From Massariosphaeria phaeospora (Eukaryota; Ascomycota; Dothideomycetes; Pleosporales): a stretch of DNA of 64,000 nucleotides. Shown here one piece after another: positions 36,691 through 48,378 of this stretch. Below the pieces are notes generated by a model. It had not been told where the DNA came from, did not search any database, and saw only the letters and a program-made list of their open reading frames with translations. Position 1 is the first letter of the stretch. Each line of letters begins with the position of its first letter. The stretch is taken from positions 310,001 to 374,000 of the forward strand of contig JAADJZ010000013.1 of the NCBI GenBank assembly GCA_011032825.1. The letters are read 5' to 3'. The position numbers were made by a program, and so were the translations under genes.

Positions 36691-37174
36691 GAGAGACAGA
36701 GAGAGAGAGAGCCCGATGCATATCCAGATTATTCTTGATTCTCGACTGCTATCTTGCAGACCCTATTTACACATTATCTAGTATAATAGATACAACAGGG
36801 CTTTGTACAGATAGAGGTGAACTATCTGTAAGTTTCTAAAAACTTATATGCTGTCAAGAGGATCGTCGAACGTCTGTGTTTATCGGCAAGGAACTCTGCC
36901 AAAAGGGTGGATGACCTCGTATGTATAGGAAAGTGTAGAAAAAAGAGAAGTTGAAGCTTTCACATTCATTCGTCTATCAACCAGTCTATCGTAAGCATTA
37001 CCATGATTCGCGTTTTGCATTTGCAGTACCGAGAAAAATTAGATAAATATTTTCACTTTCATCCAGTAAAACACCGGCATCCCTCACTCCCAAATGCTTT
37101 TACACAAACCCCCACGTGTCAGAAGTCGTAACCGCAGGCGAACCCCAACAAGCCCCTGCAAACGGCCCATTCTT
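36691..37174. other. Convergent intergenic region with repeat copy C
   Basis: Between the 3' ends of the FAD oxidase and SSE1. It starts with a short GA microsatellite (36688-36711) and contains repeat copy C. Confidence 0.5.
36767..36900 (+). repeat. Dispersed repeat, copy C
   Basis: Begins TTACACATTATCTAGTATAA, followed by TAGATACAACAGGGCTTTGT, GTCAAGAGGATCG and TATCGGCAAGGAACTCTGCC. Closest in its 5' part to copy B. Confidence 0.85.
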
Positions 37175-39678
37175 CTAAGCAGAAGGCTCCTCGATCTCAT
37201 CTGGCTTCGTTGTCTCGGCGTCGGTCATTTCCGCGTCCTTGGCCTCTGGCTCCTCAGGCTGCTTTTTGGCCTCTTCTTCGCGCTTCTTCCGCTCGATCTC
37301 GGCTTGCTTGGCGGCGGCTGCTTCTTGATGCTTCTTGAGCACGACCTGCCTCTCCTCTTCGATCTTATCGTTGTGGCGTTGGATGATGGGGCCGGCGATT
37401 GATCGGATTTCTTCTACTTTGCTGACGTACTGCGCTTTGCTGGCGTCTTCACCGTCATCGTATAGCCAGTCCTAGATGTCGTTCAGCTTGCGAACTTTGA
37501 CGTATTACCAAATCAACTTACCTCGATGATTTCGAGTTTGGCGGAGAGCCTCGACTTCTCGTCGTCACTAGCAAATTCGGCGTAAACACCGAGGATCTTG
37601 TCTTTGAGCTCGTAGATGAACGACTCGAGTTCGTTCTTCTGGTTCTCGGTGTCGGCAACAAGCTTGTCCTCCATGATCATCTGGTTCTCCTTCTCCGTTG
37701 CTGCGTCCTTGGTAGCCTGGTCCAATGCCGCGGTGCCTGCCGATAGAGGGAGATCGCCTTTCCTCTGCTGCTTCTTGACTTTTCGGGTCTTTGGCTTGTC
37801 GTCTTCTTTCTTGGAATCTACTTCCATTGCCTGCGGTTGGGTACACGTCAGCTCATCACTACTAACAGGATACAAAACAGAAGAACGAATTACAGAAGCC
37901 CCATTTCCGATGCCGGACTTTCGTCGTTTTGCATGGCGTTCTGATAGGGCGGCATCCGCTCGTCGAACTGGGTTTGAGTGAGAAATAACTGAATCTGAAC
38001 GTACGTCACCATCTTTCTTCTCATCTTTCGCAGGCTCAGGGATAGGTTCCTCGACCTCGGTTTCCTCCACATAGTAGCCAGACTCCACGTTCAGCACACC
38101 GTGGACATTGAGCCGTGCCTTTAGCTTGCAGATCATGAAGTCTCCTTTTGAGTCTTCTTTGACTCCTTTGACGGAGAATCGGCCGATCCAGGGGTTCGTC
38201 TTGCCAGGAAGCTGCTCCGGCTTCGCATACTTGGCTTCGAGGTCGAAGGGGTGTTTTCTGTAGAAGGTTAGAATCTTGGTCGAAGGCATGACGTTGCCCT
38301 TGTTGAAGACGGTCAAGCTGGTGTCTTCATCCGGGATGTCGTCTGATTTCTCCCAGGTGAATTCGATGGGGTAGTTGACCATGTCGTGGACGGAGAAGTC
38401 TCGAACGCGGAATACGGGCGATAGAATGGCGCAGCTGAAAGCGGCTCCACGTGCCACAGCCTCATCTTGGTTGAGGGTGAAAGACAAGGGCTTGCCGAAG
38501 TAGTCCTGTATCGCAGTCTTCAACGAAGGGACACGAGTGCAGCCACCGACCATCTCAATGGCGTCGATGTCTTCCGGCTTGAGTTTCGCCTCGGCAAGCG
38601 CTTGCTCGATGGGGCCGGTGGCACGGTCCAAGAGTGGCTTGATGAGCTCCTCCAGCTCCTCGCGCTTCAGCGTACTCCGGACATCGACGTCGTTCATGAC
38701 AGACTCAATATTGAGCGGGGCGACGGAGTTGGCAGAGAGGATCTTCTTGAGCTTCTCCACGCCGGCCAGGACGCGGAAACGGGCCTTTGGATTCTCGAAG
38801 ATGTCGATCTTGAACTTCTCCTTGAACTCTTTGCCAAAGTGCTCGGTCAGGGCCTTGTCGATGTAGCGCCCGCCGAAGTGGCGGTCCCAAGCTGTGGACT
38901 TGACGGCCAGCTCGCCCTTGCGGAACTCGACTACGGAGGCGCTGTAGCTGCTGTGGCCTATGTCGACGAAGACCACCCGCCTCGGCTTCTCCTCGGGCCC
39001 GGGCAGGTCGAGCTTTGTGATGCCGTATCCCAGGGCGGTCGCCGTGGTGTCGTTCATCAACCGCAGGCATTTCAGGCCAGCAATGTCCGAGGCGTCGAGG
39101 ATCGCCCTGCGCTGGGCATCAGTAAACCACGTCGGGCAGCCGAGCACCACGTCGGAAACGGGCAGCTTCAACTCGGCCGTCGCGGTTTGCTTGATCCTCG
39201 TCAGAAACATGCCCAGAATCTGCGTGGCCGTGAACTTTTCCTTCTTGCCCAGATATGTGACTTCGGCGCCGACCTGGCCATTGACGTCGATCAGCGGCGC
39301 CGACACGAAGTCCTTTTCGACCTGCACATCGGGATCGTTGATGGTGCGGCCGGCGAGGCGTGTGAATGAGGAGACGGTGTTCTTGAGGTTGGAGATTTCC
39401 TGGTTCTTCGCAGCTTCGCCGATGTAGCGGCTCTTGGGCCCGAAGCCTACCAGGGAACTGTATGCGTGTGCGGTCAGCGACAATTCCGCATCTGGCGGTG
39501 TGGAGGGACTTACGGAGTGGCGCGGTTAGAGACTTCATTGGTGATCTATTGCAGAGTTAGCTAGGCGCAGACAGGCAGAAGGTGGAAATAGGCGGATACA
39601 TACCACATCGACGCCCCGATTCCGCGCGACGGCGATGACGGAGTTGAGCGTCCCCAGATCAACGCCCACAACAGACAT
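37175..39678 (-). CDS. SSE1: Hsp110-type chaperone, Hsp70 nucleotide exchange factor
   Basis: Cytosolic Hsp110 that releases ADP from Hsp70 and holds unfolded proteins. Exons on the minus strand: 39678-39604, 39545-39514, 39457-38005, 37830-37522, 37471-37175, giving 721 aa (yeast Sse1 is 693). The joined N-terminus reads MSVVGVDLGTLNSVIAVARN, then ITNEVSNRATPSLVGFGPKS, the Sse1-type opening of the ATPase domain. Later motifs: VFVDIGHSSYSASVVEF and EMVGGCTRVPSLKTAI. The substrate-binding part is followed by an acidic, Lys/Glu-rich helical tail ending DEIEEPSA. Intron 37831-38004 is 174 nt with no stop, so retention would add 58 residues. Divergent from FTA1 across about 540 nt. Confidence 0.95.
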
Positions 39679-40217
39679 GGCGATGGTCTATCGAGCGTGC
39701 GGCGGGGTAGTGGGAGCGTGCGAATGAGAGGGGGTGTGCGTAGTCAGCGTGTCGAGAGTGCGTGGTGCGTGGTGCGAGGTGCGAGGAAGATATGGAGCGA
39801 GGAAGCCGCCGCGGTGAGAGAAGGGAGTGAGTGAGCGGTGGCAGCGACGCTTCGACTGGCTTCGCGAGTCTTCGGTGAAATTCTATGCGCCAACAAACTG
39901 CTGGTGCTAGTGGGGCAGCCGCGGTCCGTGCGCCTTCCGTCACCGTCAACACCAAGGGTGCGCACAGGCAGGCGCCGCCCACCAGTCACCAACTCGCCAG
40001 GAAGGCACGCGCCGTCCTCGTGAGCCTTCCTCCGCCCTGAGTCACCGGCCCCCGACTTCACGACTCCACGACGACTCCACGACGACTCCACCCTCGACGC
40101 CTCCGCCATGCCCTGGCCGACGCTGTGAACGCGCGGGCAGCTTGATGCGCCCGGCGACGCGCTGAACACGCGACTGACCGGCCACCGCGCTCCTCGCCTC
40201 AACTGCTTCCTCCCACC
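39679..40217. promoter_or_regulatory. Divergent promoter region of SSE1 and FTA1
   Basis: 539 nt between start codons. I searched for heat-shock elements and found only imperfect TTC/GAA arrangements with wrong spacing (near 39869-39881), so none is called. Confidence 0.45.
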
Positions 40218-41408
40218 ATGGCCGACATCCCCTCGTACCCGCTGTTCAACCGCACCTACCACCTCTACCGCCTGTCGCCTCTGTACCACGGCGACACGCC
40301 GCTCCTCGACGCCAAGAGCTTGCGCACCCATGCGAAGCGGCTCAGGGAACAGCTCAAGGGCGACAATGTCCGCGGCGTCGAAGTCGACTTTGCGGGCACC
40401 GAGGGCGCTCTGCCCAATCTGGGCCCGCTGGACGAGTGCAGCTGGGAGTTGATGGGCGACGAGGACGCGTGGATTGACCGCCATCGCCACCTTCTGGAGC
40501 CCGACGCTTCACAGCTGTCTTCGGCTGTGGCACCGGACCAGGCGCGCGGCATCGAAGTCACCCTCGAGTATGAGAAGCAATCGTACAACGCGCTGATTCT
40601 GCGGGATCCGGAAACCACGTCATCTCTGGACCACTTCACATCGCTCCCGTTACTGCTGGTCAAGATGCCAGCGCCCATCCGCGAAATCTTCCTCAACTAC
40701 CTCAAAACCACCTTCGACGCACATGTCGTGTCAATGAAGCTGCCGTCCGCGTTCCTCACATCAAGCCTCGACACGTACCTCCAACATTTGTCCTCGGACG
40801 GCTCTACACAATCCATAACAGACGTGATACGGCAGTTACAACTCCAGCTCACCTTTCCCACCAGCACGACGCTGCTCAAACATATCGATCTCACTATTGC
40901 GGGAGACGACGTACCTGGCTTCCTCAATCGGGGAAAGCTATTACCAACCTCACTACACAAGCCCTTCACGTCTGCCATCTCCAGCTATATCAATAAGCAC
41001 CTGGCGATAGACCTCTCTAACCCCAAGGTCCAGATATCAAAGATAAGCTGTAGTGCGTTTACGGTTTCAACCGATCGTCTCAGGATCGTTGCCCCAGACA
41101 TCCAATCTGACACCTCTTCTTCGGGTGCAGGCGACCCACCCGCTAGTTCTGCTCAGCTCGCTGTGCAGGACTTCTTCGTGTCACTCGTACGGGAAGCCAC
41201 TGGCAGCGGCAAATTCCTGCCCGAAGATATCACTGCCGAGAAGCGGTCCTCTACACCCTCATCGACAGCTATTCGTAGAGTTGGGTCGAGGAAGCGTGCT
41301 GTTAGCAACGCTGCCGCTGGCAATACCACCAAGCGGACGAAAGCTAAGGGGAAAGAGAATTCGACACACCCGGATGGTAACCAAGCGATGCTGGACGAAC
41401 TCGTATGA
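40218..41408 (+). CDS. fta1: Kinetochore Sim4/CCAN subunit Fta1 (CENP-L-like)
   Basis: Constitutive centromere-associated network protein, acting at the inner kinetochore. A single exon of 396 aa with start context CCACCATGG. The N-terminus YPLFNRTYHLYRLSPLYHG carries the recognisable Fta1-family opening (Y-P-L-x-N-x-T then R-L-S-P-L). The middle contains TFPTSTTLLKHIDLTIAG and the C-terminal part IDLSNPKVQISKISCSAF. It ends in a basic tail (SRKRAVSN, TTKRTKAKGKENS), a likely nuclear localisation signal. The CENP-L relationship is established for the family; assignment here rests on the N-terminal motif and length. Confidence 0.82.
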   Translation: MADIPSYPLFNRTYHLYRLSPLYHGDTPLLDAKSLRTHAKRLREQLKGDNVRGVEVDFAGTEGALPNLGPLDECSWELMGDEDAWIDRHRHLLEPDASQLSSAVAPDQARGIEVTLEYEKQSYNALILRDPETTSSLDHFTSLPLLLVKMPAPIREIFLNYLKTTFDAHVVSMKLPSAFLTSSLDTYLQHLSSDGSTQSITDVIRQLQLQLTFPTSTTLLKHIDLTIAGDDVPGFLNRGKLLPTSLHKPFTSAISSYINKHLAIDLSNPKVQISKISCSAFTVSTDRLRIVAPDIQSDTSSSGAGDPPASSAQLAVQDFFVSLVREATGSGKFLPEDITAEKRSSTPSSTAIRRVGSRKRAVSNAAAGNTTKRTKAKGKENSTHPDGNQAMLDELV

Positions 41409-42076
41409 AGAATACTCTTAATATCGCAAGTCTGAAGCCTCTTCATCTTAGCTCGCTTGGCTATCCACGAGTGTTGCCATAACGCAGATTGATCCGTGGA
41501 TGATGGCCTGTGCATTATGTCTCGTGCCCAACAGGATCGTAGACTCTGAGCTATAGCATTTTCGACTACCAGCCCACGGCCTCACAAAGAAGAGATAGCA
41601 AAGGCCGGATATCGTCCGCTTGGTTCGATTAATTAAACTCGTTTAAATCTTAGTAAACTCCTCCAGACACGTCATAAAGCATCCTGTCACATCTAGAGAG
41701 TTGAGCATCCGATCTCAGGCTCAAAGCCAGACCATGCGCCATTTTGCGCAAACCGTGCGCTGGAGGTTTTTAAACGATATAGACCAGATCTGCGCTACGT
41801 CTATACAAAACCGTTGATTTAATGTTAGCATTCGGAACGCCTTAAGGTAAGTAAGAGTCGTGAGTCGAGTCCGAAAATCGGTTTCAGCTTCCACGATCTA
41901 TTTTAGGTAGCGGGCGAATCTTACCCGTCACATCACAGCTCGGACCTAATTAATACCCGGCCGGTCTGCTATTCGTCTCATCTCACTCACTATCCGCTCT
42001 CTAGACGTTATTTACAACGCTCGGAGTTCCTCCATCACGGGAATCTGTTCTACAATCCTGTTACTCCCATGGCTAG
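41409..42076. other. Intergenic, AT-rich
   Basis: About 670 nt between FTA1 and the broken F-box gene; the first exon of that gene, if any, would lie here but was not found. Confidence 0.4.
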
Positions 42077-43853
42077 CTCAATTGGATATCGTCTCCCTTG
42101 TCATTGCAGACACTTCCCCTACTTGCTCTAGAGACCATATCTGAATACGTCGCTCGAAGCGATCCAAAACGACGCAGTCTATTTGCGCTTTCATCGACTA
42201 GCAGGGCATGCTGCGCTGCTACAGAGAGAGAACGTTTTGAACGGGTCCATATTACCCTGCAAAGTACAGAAAAGTTGGATGAGGACTTGAAGAGATGGAA
42301 TGACCTTCTCGGTGCTGGGCGCAAGAAATATGTGCGTGATCTCAAGATCAGTGGACAATTGGATGAAGTAAAGACCGCGGATGAAAATCCATGGGAAGAA
42401 CAGAAGGCCAGGCTCGAGAAAACATTGAACGTTATCGCGCAGTTTATCGCCACTCTATCTGGCTTCAAAGATTTGATCTGGCACTGTAGCCATCAAGTAC
42501 CATCCTCCATTCTTGCGATATTACATCTAAAGTACCCAAGAAGTCGTCTAGACGTTTGTACTCCCCGCCTAATCCAACAAAAGAATCACCCTCGTAACAT
42601 CGAGTCGGACGAATACGGGCTGGTGTCATCTCCATGTCTGCATCACATTCATGGGAGATACTTCGCATACCGTGTGGATGGCCAAGTAAACTACAACGAA
42701 GAAGTTGTGTTGCGGATGGCCGCTGGTGCAGCGCCGAATCTAACACATGTACGCATATGTCGTACTTCCTACAATGGAACAGAGTTACGAAACGCATATG
42801 GAACACCACGACCAGAATGGCAGGGCTTCTTGGGCGGCAATGGAAGAATGTCTGGAGATTCGCAGAAACCTCTAAACCGGAGAGGGCGGCTTACAAGTCT
42901 GCACTTCGACGGACGCGTCTTTCCAGAGCAGCTTCAGGCTTGGAGCAATCACATAAGTTTCCCCGAGCTGCACGATTTTGGGATTGATTGGGACACACAA
43001 TGGCTTAGACTTGACACATTGGCGAAAATGGCACGGAATGATGAGTTCAAAGCTCTTCGGAGGCTGACTTTGTCAGTCTGGACTGCGCGCCATGCAGAAG
43101 ATGACCAGATTGACGAAGCGATAAGCCTGCTGATTTCTTCTTTAAATCCACTTCAAAGCCTGAAACTGTGCATGAGCGAAAATCCAGGCCAAAAGACTTT
43201 CACTGCGATACTTCAACACGGGATGATTCTGCAAGTACTCGACTTCACGAGATACGTCGTCACTCGGCAGAACGTGCAGGACCTCCGAGGCTGTTATCCG
43301 AACCTTCGGGAGATAACCCTGCCCATACCTCGAACCATCGGTGACGAACATGAAGTGCGCTTGTACCGCGCCCTAGGCACCTTCACCCGCGTTGAGACGA
43401 TCTCGCTCCAATTGCACTGCTCGCCATTCAACCTCAGGGAAGAATATTACAAGCTAGCCACTCGGGACAGACCAGACAAACGTCTGAGTTTCACTCTCAG
43501 TCCCGAGCGCGTCCGAAAAACCCTCATCAACGCCGCAGTAGACCGCCAACTGGCCCATTCCATCTACCGAATCATATCCAACGCCTACGCCGCGAGCAGC
43601 ACTTAGGTCATACGACAACGATTATTGCGACTATGGTTTCACAAGGCTTCTGCAGTGCGTCGGTAAGAGTTGGGAGTGTGAGCGCGACCCGAGAGATACT
43701 CATAGGGATGAGGTGATTGTGAAGGCGACGAGCAGAGAGATGTGGGACACGGCGGAATCGGTCGATTATGTCTTGACTGAGGATTACGATAGGTGGCTTT
43801 CCGCGGACTGCTTAACGTTGGGTCGAGTTATATTTTTGATTCGAAGATTTTAG
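42077..43853 (+). pseudogene. F-box protein gene, probably frame-broken
   Basis: An F-box at the start of the open frame (TLPLLALETISEYVARSD, then LFALSSTSRACCAATER) is followed by a leucine-rich-repeat-like region (LHDFGIDWDTQWLRLDTLAK). The main frame runs to a TAG at 43604-43606. No ATG starts this frame near the F-box: it opens at 42077, and the nearest ATG (42069) is in another frame, so the start lies in an unseen exon or is lost. Right after the TAG, another frame continues as a plausible C-terminus, LLQCVGKSWECERDPRDTHR, to TAG at 43851-43853, implying a one-base shift near 43590-43607. F-box proteins link substrates to SCF ubiquitin ligases; the substrate is unknown. Confidence 0.6.
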
Positions 43854-44877
43854 GGAGATAAGCTTATGCCACAGACGATATTGTTCATGCACGTTTGGAC
43901 GCAGCTTTGGCCGCCTAGGACGGGTGATTTTAGGTATGATTGGCGGAGTTTTCCGCTCGCTGGTGTAGCTGATGGGCATTGACGGACTTGAGGTTATTGG
44001 AGGCCTGGTCTTTCTGTCTACCACCTAGGTCTGCTTGTCTTGTTGGCGAGGATGATATGCCACAGACAGATCCGGGCGACGCTCCCCGGTTTTGCCAACC
44101 CTCAAACGGCGCGCTACCTACCTTTTATGCTCTTTTCCGGTCCCCATACTGATGCGCAGGATATTCCCACGGAGAGTGGCGAGACGACATCGCCGTTTTT
44201 CTTTTTATCTACTTTCAAGCAAAACATCCAACAAGTACTATATAGAGCTGTGTCCTCTTTCTTTCATGACTTGGTTCCTATTATCTTCCTGTATGGGAGC
44301 TGTTCGCCAATCAGCATCCTGTATCCGGAAATTGGGTGATCCGGGTGAAGTATATTTTCCACCAACGAAGGAGCCCTTGTCATGGTTATATTGCATTGTT
44401 TATTCTGCACAGTATTCACAAATGCCGTATAGTTCATGGCAAGCCCACCTCTCTAACAGAATTCATTGCCGATATTATAGAAGACTGCGCGATCCTTTTG
44501 ACAGCATAGGAGGTTTTAGCAACAAGGAAAAAGTCTACTTCTGTCTTTACAAAGCCCTATTGTATATAGCATACTAGGTATTGTATAGGTATGGCTTGTG
44601 GGTGAGAGGATACCTAAGTAGGCTTACCTAGGTGCGCATCGATCGGAAACGAATTATGACAGAGCGGTGAGCCTGTCTAGATCTGCCGCATTGTATCGGA
44701 ATCTATATTGCGCAAAGGACCGGCACAGCGGTGCTCGTTTACTGTTATACGGCGGAATTCCATATTCAATGGCCCCTTTGTATACGGTAACCCCACATAC
44801 TAATTGCCTTTCGTCGGCCAGACATGTAAGTGTCTCTGCATCTTTCTGTACCACTCGCCATAGCGGCATCTTCTCTG
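43854..44877. other. Intergenic with inverted repeat copy D
   Basis: About 1 kb before the GH115 gene. Overlapping small frames at 44040-44577 run into repeat copy D and are not believed to be genes. Confidence 0.45.
44455..44584 (-). repeat. Dispersed repeat, copy D (inverted)
   Basis: Its reverse complement reads CTAGTATGCTATATACAATA, GGGCTTTGTAAAGAC, TTGCTAAAACCTCCTATGCT and ATCGGCAATGAATTCTG, colinear with copy F. It is the only copy in this orientation. Confidence 0.85.
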
Positions 44878-47800
44878 ATGATGGAGCTATTTACCTTCAT
44901 CGTATCGCTTCTCATGCTGACTATCGGTACTACAGCTATCGGTCAACCTGCGAGTCTTGCTTTTTCTGAAATTGAAGGCGGACTGAAACTAGGTAGCACT
45001 GGGTCCGCGCCTACAATTGTCATCGATGGAAAAGACTGGCCTGGGGTAACACGAGCAGGCAATGATCTGGCAAACGATTTTGGATTGGTCACGGGCACTA
45101 AAGGCAAAGTTACTACGAGTACTAATGACCATGCGGGTAGCCCTGTTATCATTGCTGGGACGCTTGGAAAGTCTCCGCTCATCGATGGTCTTGTTAGTTC
45201 CGGCAAACTCGACGTCTCAGGAATCAGAGGGAAGTGGGAATCTTTCACCTCTCAACTAGTCTTTGACCCATCCGAGGGTGTGACATCCGCCCTTGTGCTC
45301 GCTGGTAGCGATAAAAGAGGCACGATATTCGCGCTCTACGATGTCTCCGAACAGATCGGCGTTTCACCTTGGTACTGGTGGGCAGACGTTGCCCCAAAGA
45401 AGAGAACGGGCATTTACGCCATCAACATGAAGAAAACTCAAGGTCCGCCGTCCATCAAATACCGGGGCATTTTCCTCAACGACGAACAACCCGCACTTAC
45501 CAACTGGGTGAGCGAGAAGTATGGCGGAAAATTCGACAGCCGGTTCCACGCCAAAGTCTTCGAACTCCTCCTCCGTCTACGAGCGAACTACTTCTGGCCC
45601 ACAATGTGGAATTCGAAATTCTACGTCGACGATGCGAAGAACGGGCCTCTTGCGGACGAGATGGGTATTGTGATGGGCACTAGTCATACGGAGCCACTTG
45701 CCAGAGCGGACAAGGAGAAAGTGAAGCCGTGGGATTGGAAAAGCAACCAGAATAATTTGAAGAAATATATGGAGGATGGGGCTAAAAGAGCCAAGAACTG
45801 GGAGACGCTTTGGACTTTGGGCATGCGGGGTGATGGTGATACGGCGAGTCCGACGCTCGACGCGAGGCAGCTTGTGGATGTTATTACGTACCAGCAGGGG
45901 GTGTTGAAGACTGTGCTAGGCCAGAGTGATTTGAGCAAGGTGCCGCAGATGTGGTGCGTTTACAAGGTAAGAACAGCCTCGTGCCGTGGGCGCGCACTCA
46001 TCTGAATTATTAATAGGAGGTCGGGGGTTACTATCAAGCCGGAATGAAGATACCTGACGACGTAACGATCCTCTGGAGCGACGACAACAGCGGCAATATC
46101 CAACGCTTGCCGATCTCTAGCGAGGTCAACAGGGTGGGCAATGCGGGCGTGTACTATCACTTTGACTACGTCGGCGATCCCAGGAACTACAAATGGATCA
46201 ATACCATCCAGCTGTCGAAGACGTGGGAGCAAATGCATCTTGCGTTCCAGAAGAACGCCACGCAGATCTGGGTCGTCAACGTCGGGGATCTAAAACCTTT
46301 GGCAAGACTCTCCTTCCCACGTACTGTCATGTGTTGCGCAGCTAACTTCGTCATAGGAAATACCTATCTCCCACTTCTTAGATATGGCATACGATATGTC
46401 ACAGTTCACGAAGCCGGACAGCACTGACTCTTGGCTCAGAGCTTGGGCTACACGCGAATTCGGAGCGGGAGTGGCAGATGGTACTGCAGAGGCCATGGCT
46501 ACCTACGGAAAACTGATCATACGGCGAAAATACGAGCTCCTGAATCGCGAGCCGTTTCTCTACAACATTGCAAACTACGACGAAGCAGAAAATGTGCTAG
46601 GCGAATGGCAGAGGTTGGAGAACAAGACGCAGACGATCCATGATGGCTTGGATACTGATACGCAGATCGCCTTCTTTGAGATGGTACTGCATCCTATCAT
46701 GGCGGGTAGGGTGGTGCAGCAGGTACGTGTAGTATGCATGTCCCTCGTGTGCTTCATCTGACATTTGATAGGTTTACATCAATGCAGCACGCAATAAAGA
46801 GTACGCGAAGCAGAAGAGAATGAGTGCGAACATCTTGGCTGCCGATGTCAAAGCAACGTATGCGCAAGACACCGTTATTCAGAAACGCTACCATGGACTG
46901 TTGAATGGGAAGTGGAATCACATGATGGACCAACTCCATTTCGGATACAACAATTGGTGAATATATGTCGCACATTTGGAGTTCAGAATGTCTTTAAGCT
47001 GATGCAGGACTCCAGGCAAGATCCAAGCCAGAATACGATGCCGTCCGTCCAAACTATTGGCACTACAGCACCATCATCTGGTATCATGGGCGTCTCGGTG
47101 CAGAACAGCGCAGCGTCTACTCCCGGCGACGCTGGTCCTGCGCTTTCGCCCGTAGACCCCTACACACCCGAGAACCGCACAATCGACATCTACGCCCGAG
47201 GTGCCGGCACCGTAGAATTCACCATCACCCCCGCGCAGCCCTATGTGAAAGCCTCGCCCAGCCAAGGCACCCTCAGCTACCCCTCAGGCACGTCCGACAT
47301 GCGCGCAACCCTCTCCGTGGACTGGGCCGCGGCGCCCTCCGGCGCCAGCAAAGTCGACATCATCATCAAGCCCAAGACGGGCACCGAAGTCAAGCTCAGC
47401 CTCGCGTTAAACAGCATCGCCGTCCCCGCCTCGTTCAAGGGCTACGTCGAGTCCAACGGCGCCGTCACCATGGAAATGCAGCACTTCGCCTCGCGCGCGC
47501 CCGGCGCCGCCAACGCCAACCTCGAAGTCATTCCCCACTATGGCCGCACCGACTCAGGTCTCACGCTGCTGCCCATCGCAGCCGGCACGCAGACCGTCGC
47601 CACGGGGCCCAAGGCCATCTATGTCTTCTACGCCTTCAGCAGCACCGCCAACGCTAAGCTCTCCGTCCACCTGCCCCCGTCTTTCAACGTCAACCCCAGC
47701 GCCCCGCTCAAGTACGCGTTTGCACTGGATGCCGCCACCCCGACGACAGTCACACCTGTGCCGAGTGCGACGCTGGGCGCGATGCCGGGCGGCTGGAACG

Positions 47801-47982
47801 ATGCGGTGGTTAATGGTGCGAGGGTGGTGAGTACGGCGTTGGGCAGGGTGGAGCCGGGCGAGCATAGGTTGAGTTTGTGGTTGTTGGAGCCCGGCACGAC
47901 GGTGCAGAGGTTGGTGGTGGATTTGGGGGGCGTGAAGGCGAGTTATTTGGGGCCGCCGGAGAGTGCCAAGGTTGGGTTTTGA
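44878..47982 (+). CDS. Secreted GH115 alpha-glucuronidase
   Basis: Releases (4-O-methyl-)glucuronic acid side chains from xylan. Exons 44878-45966, 46017-46301, 46357-46722, 46772-46956, 47016-47982, giving 963 aa, normal for GH115. The signal peptide starts MMELFTFIVSLLMLTIGTTA. Family motifs: SPWYWWADVAPKK, YRGIFLNDEQPALTNWVSEK, NYFWPTMWNSKF, WSDDNSGNIQRLP, YHFDYVGDPRNYKWINTIQL and IWVVNVGDLKPLEIPISHFL. The last of these crosses intron 46302-46356, which has a GC donor (GCAAGA). Intron 46957-47015 restores NNWQDPSQNTMP. The C-terminal beta domain ends KVGF. It suggests hemicellulose use and a plant-associated or saprotrophic life style (inference). Confidence 0.93.
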
Positions 47983-48378
47983 GGGGGAAGCGCGAGGGGA
48001 GAAAGGACTGGAGTGCCCACCTGCAGGGGCTCTTGCGGAAACGTGTTTCCCGGAAGCAAGCCTAGACTATCTATGCAACCACGTAGTTTGCATTTCTATA
48101 GGCATCTGGACTATTGCATGTTGATTTTGGAGCGCTTGGAGTACTTCCTCAGTTCCGTAAGAGGGAGTGGTATGGGGCTGGGCGTGATAATGCTGGTACG
48201 TGCACTTAGCGTCTTTCATTGATCCCGAGCTCTTACAAAAACGGAATCTCTGGAACTAAAGAGATTAACCAGCGCGCCTCCAAAACAATTGCCTAACGTT
48301 ACAATATTACTATAGAAAGCTATAGCTCTATACAGAGCATTCACTTGATTATATAAGACACAAGACAAAATATGAGTA
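47983..48378. other. Intergenic, no feature recognised
   Basis: About 400 nt between GH115 and the next F-box gene; nothing recognised. Confidence 0.4.

Noticed and set aside
36688..36711. GA microsatellite after the FAD oxidase
   Set aside because: Short simple repeat with no sign of function.
38467..39369. 300-codon plus-strand frame inside SSE1
   Set aside because: Antisense shadow of the conserved Hsp110 ATPase domain; composition is Leu/Asp/Gly-rich without family features.
39860..39890. Heat-shock element before SSE1
   Set aside because: TTC and GAA words near 39869 have the wrong spacing for nTTCnnGAAn units.
44092..44577. 161-codon frame before GH115
   Set aside because: Its 3' half is the inverted dispersed repeat and the start is not supported; it reads as non-coding.
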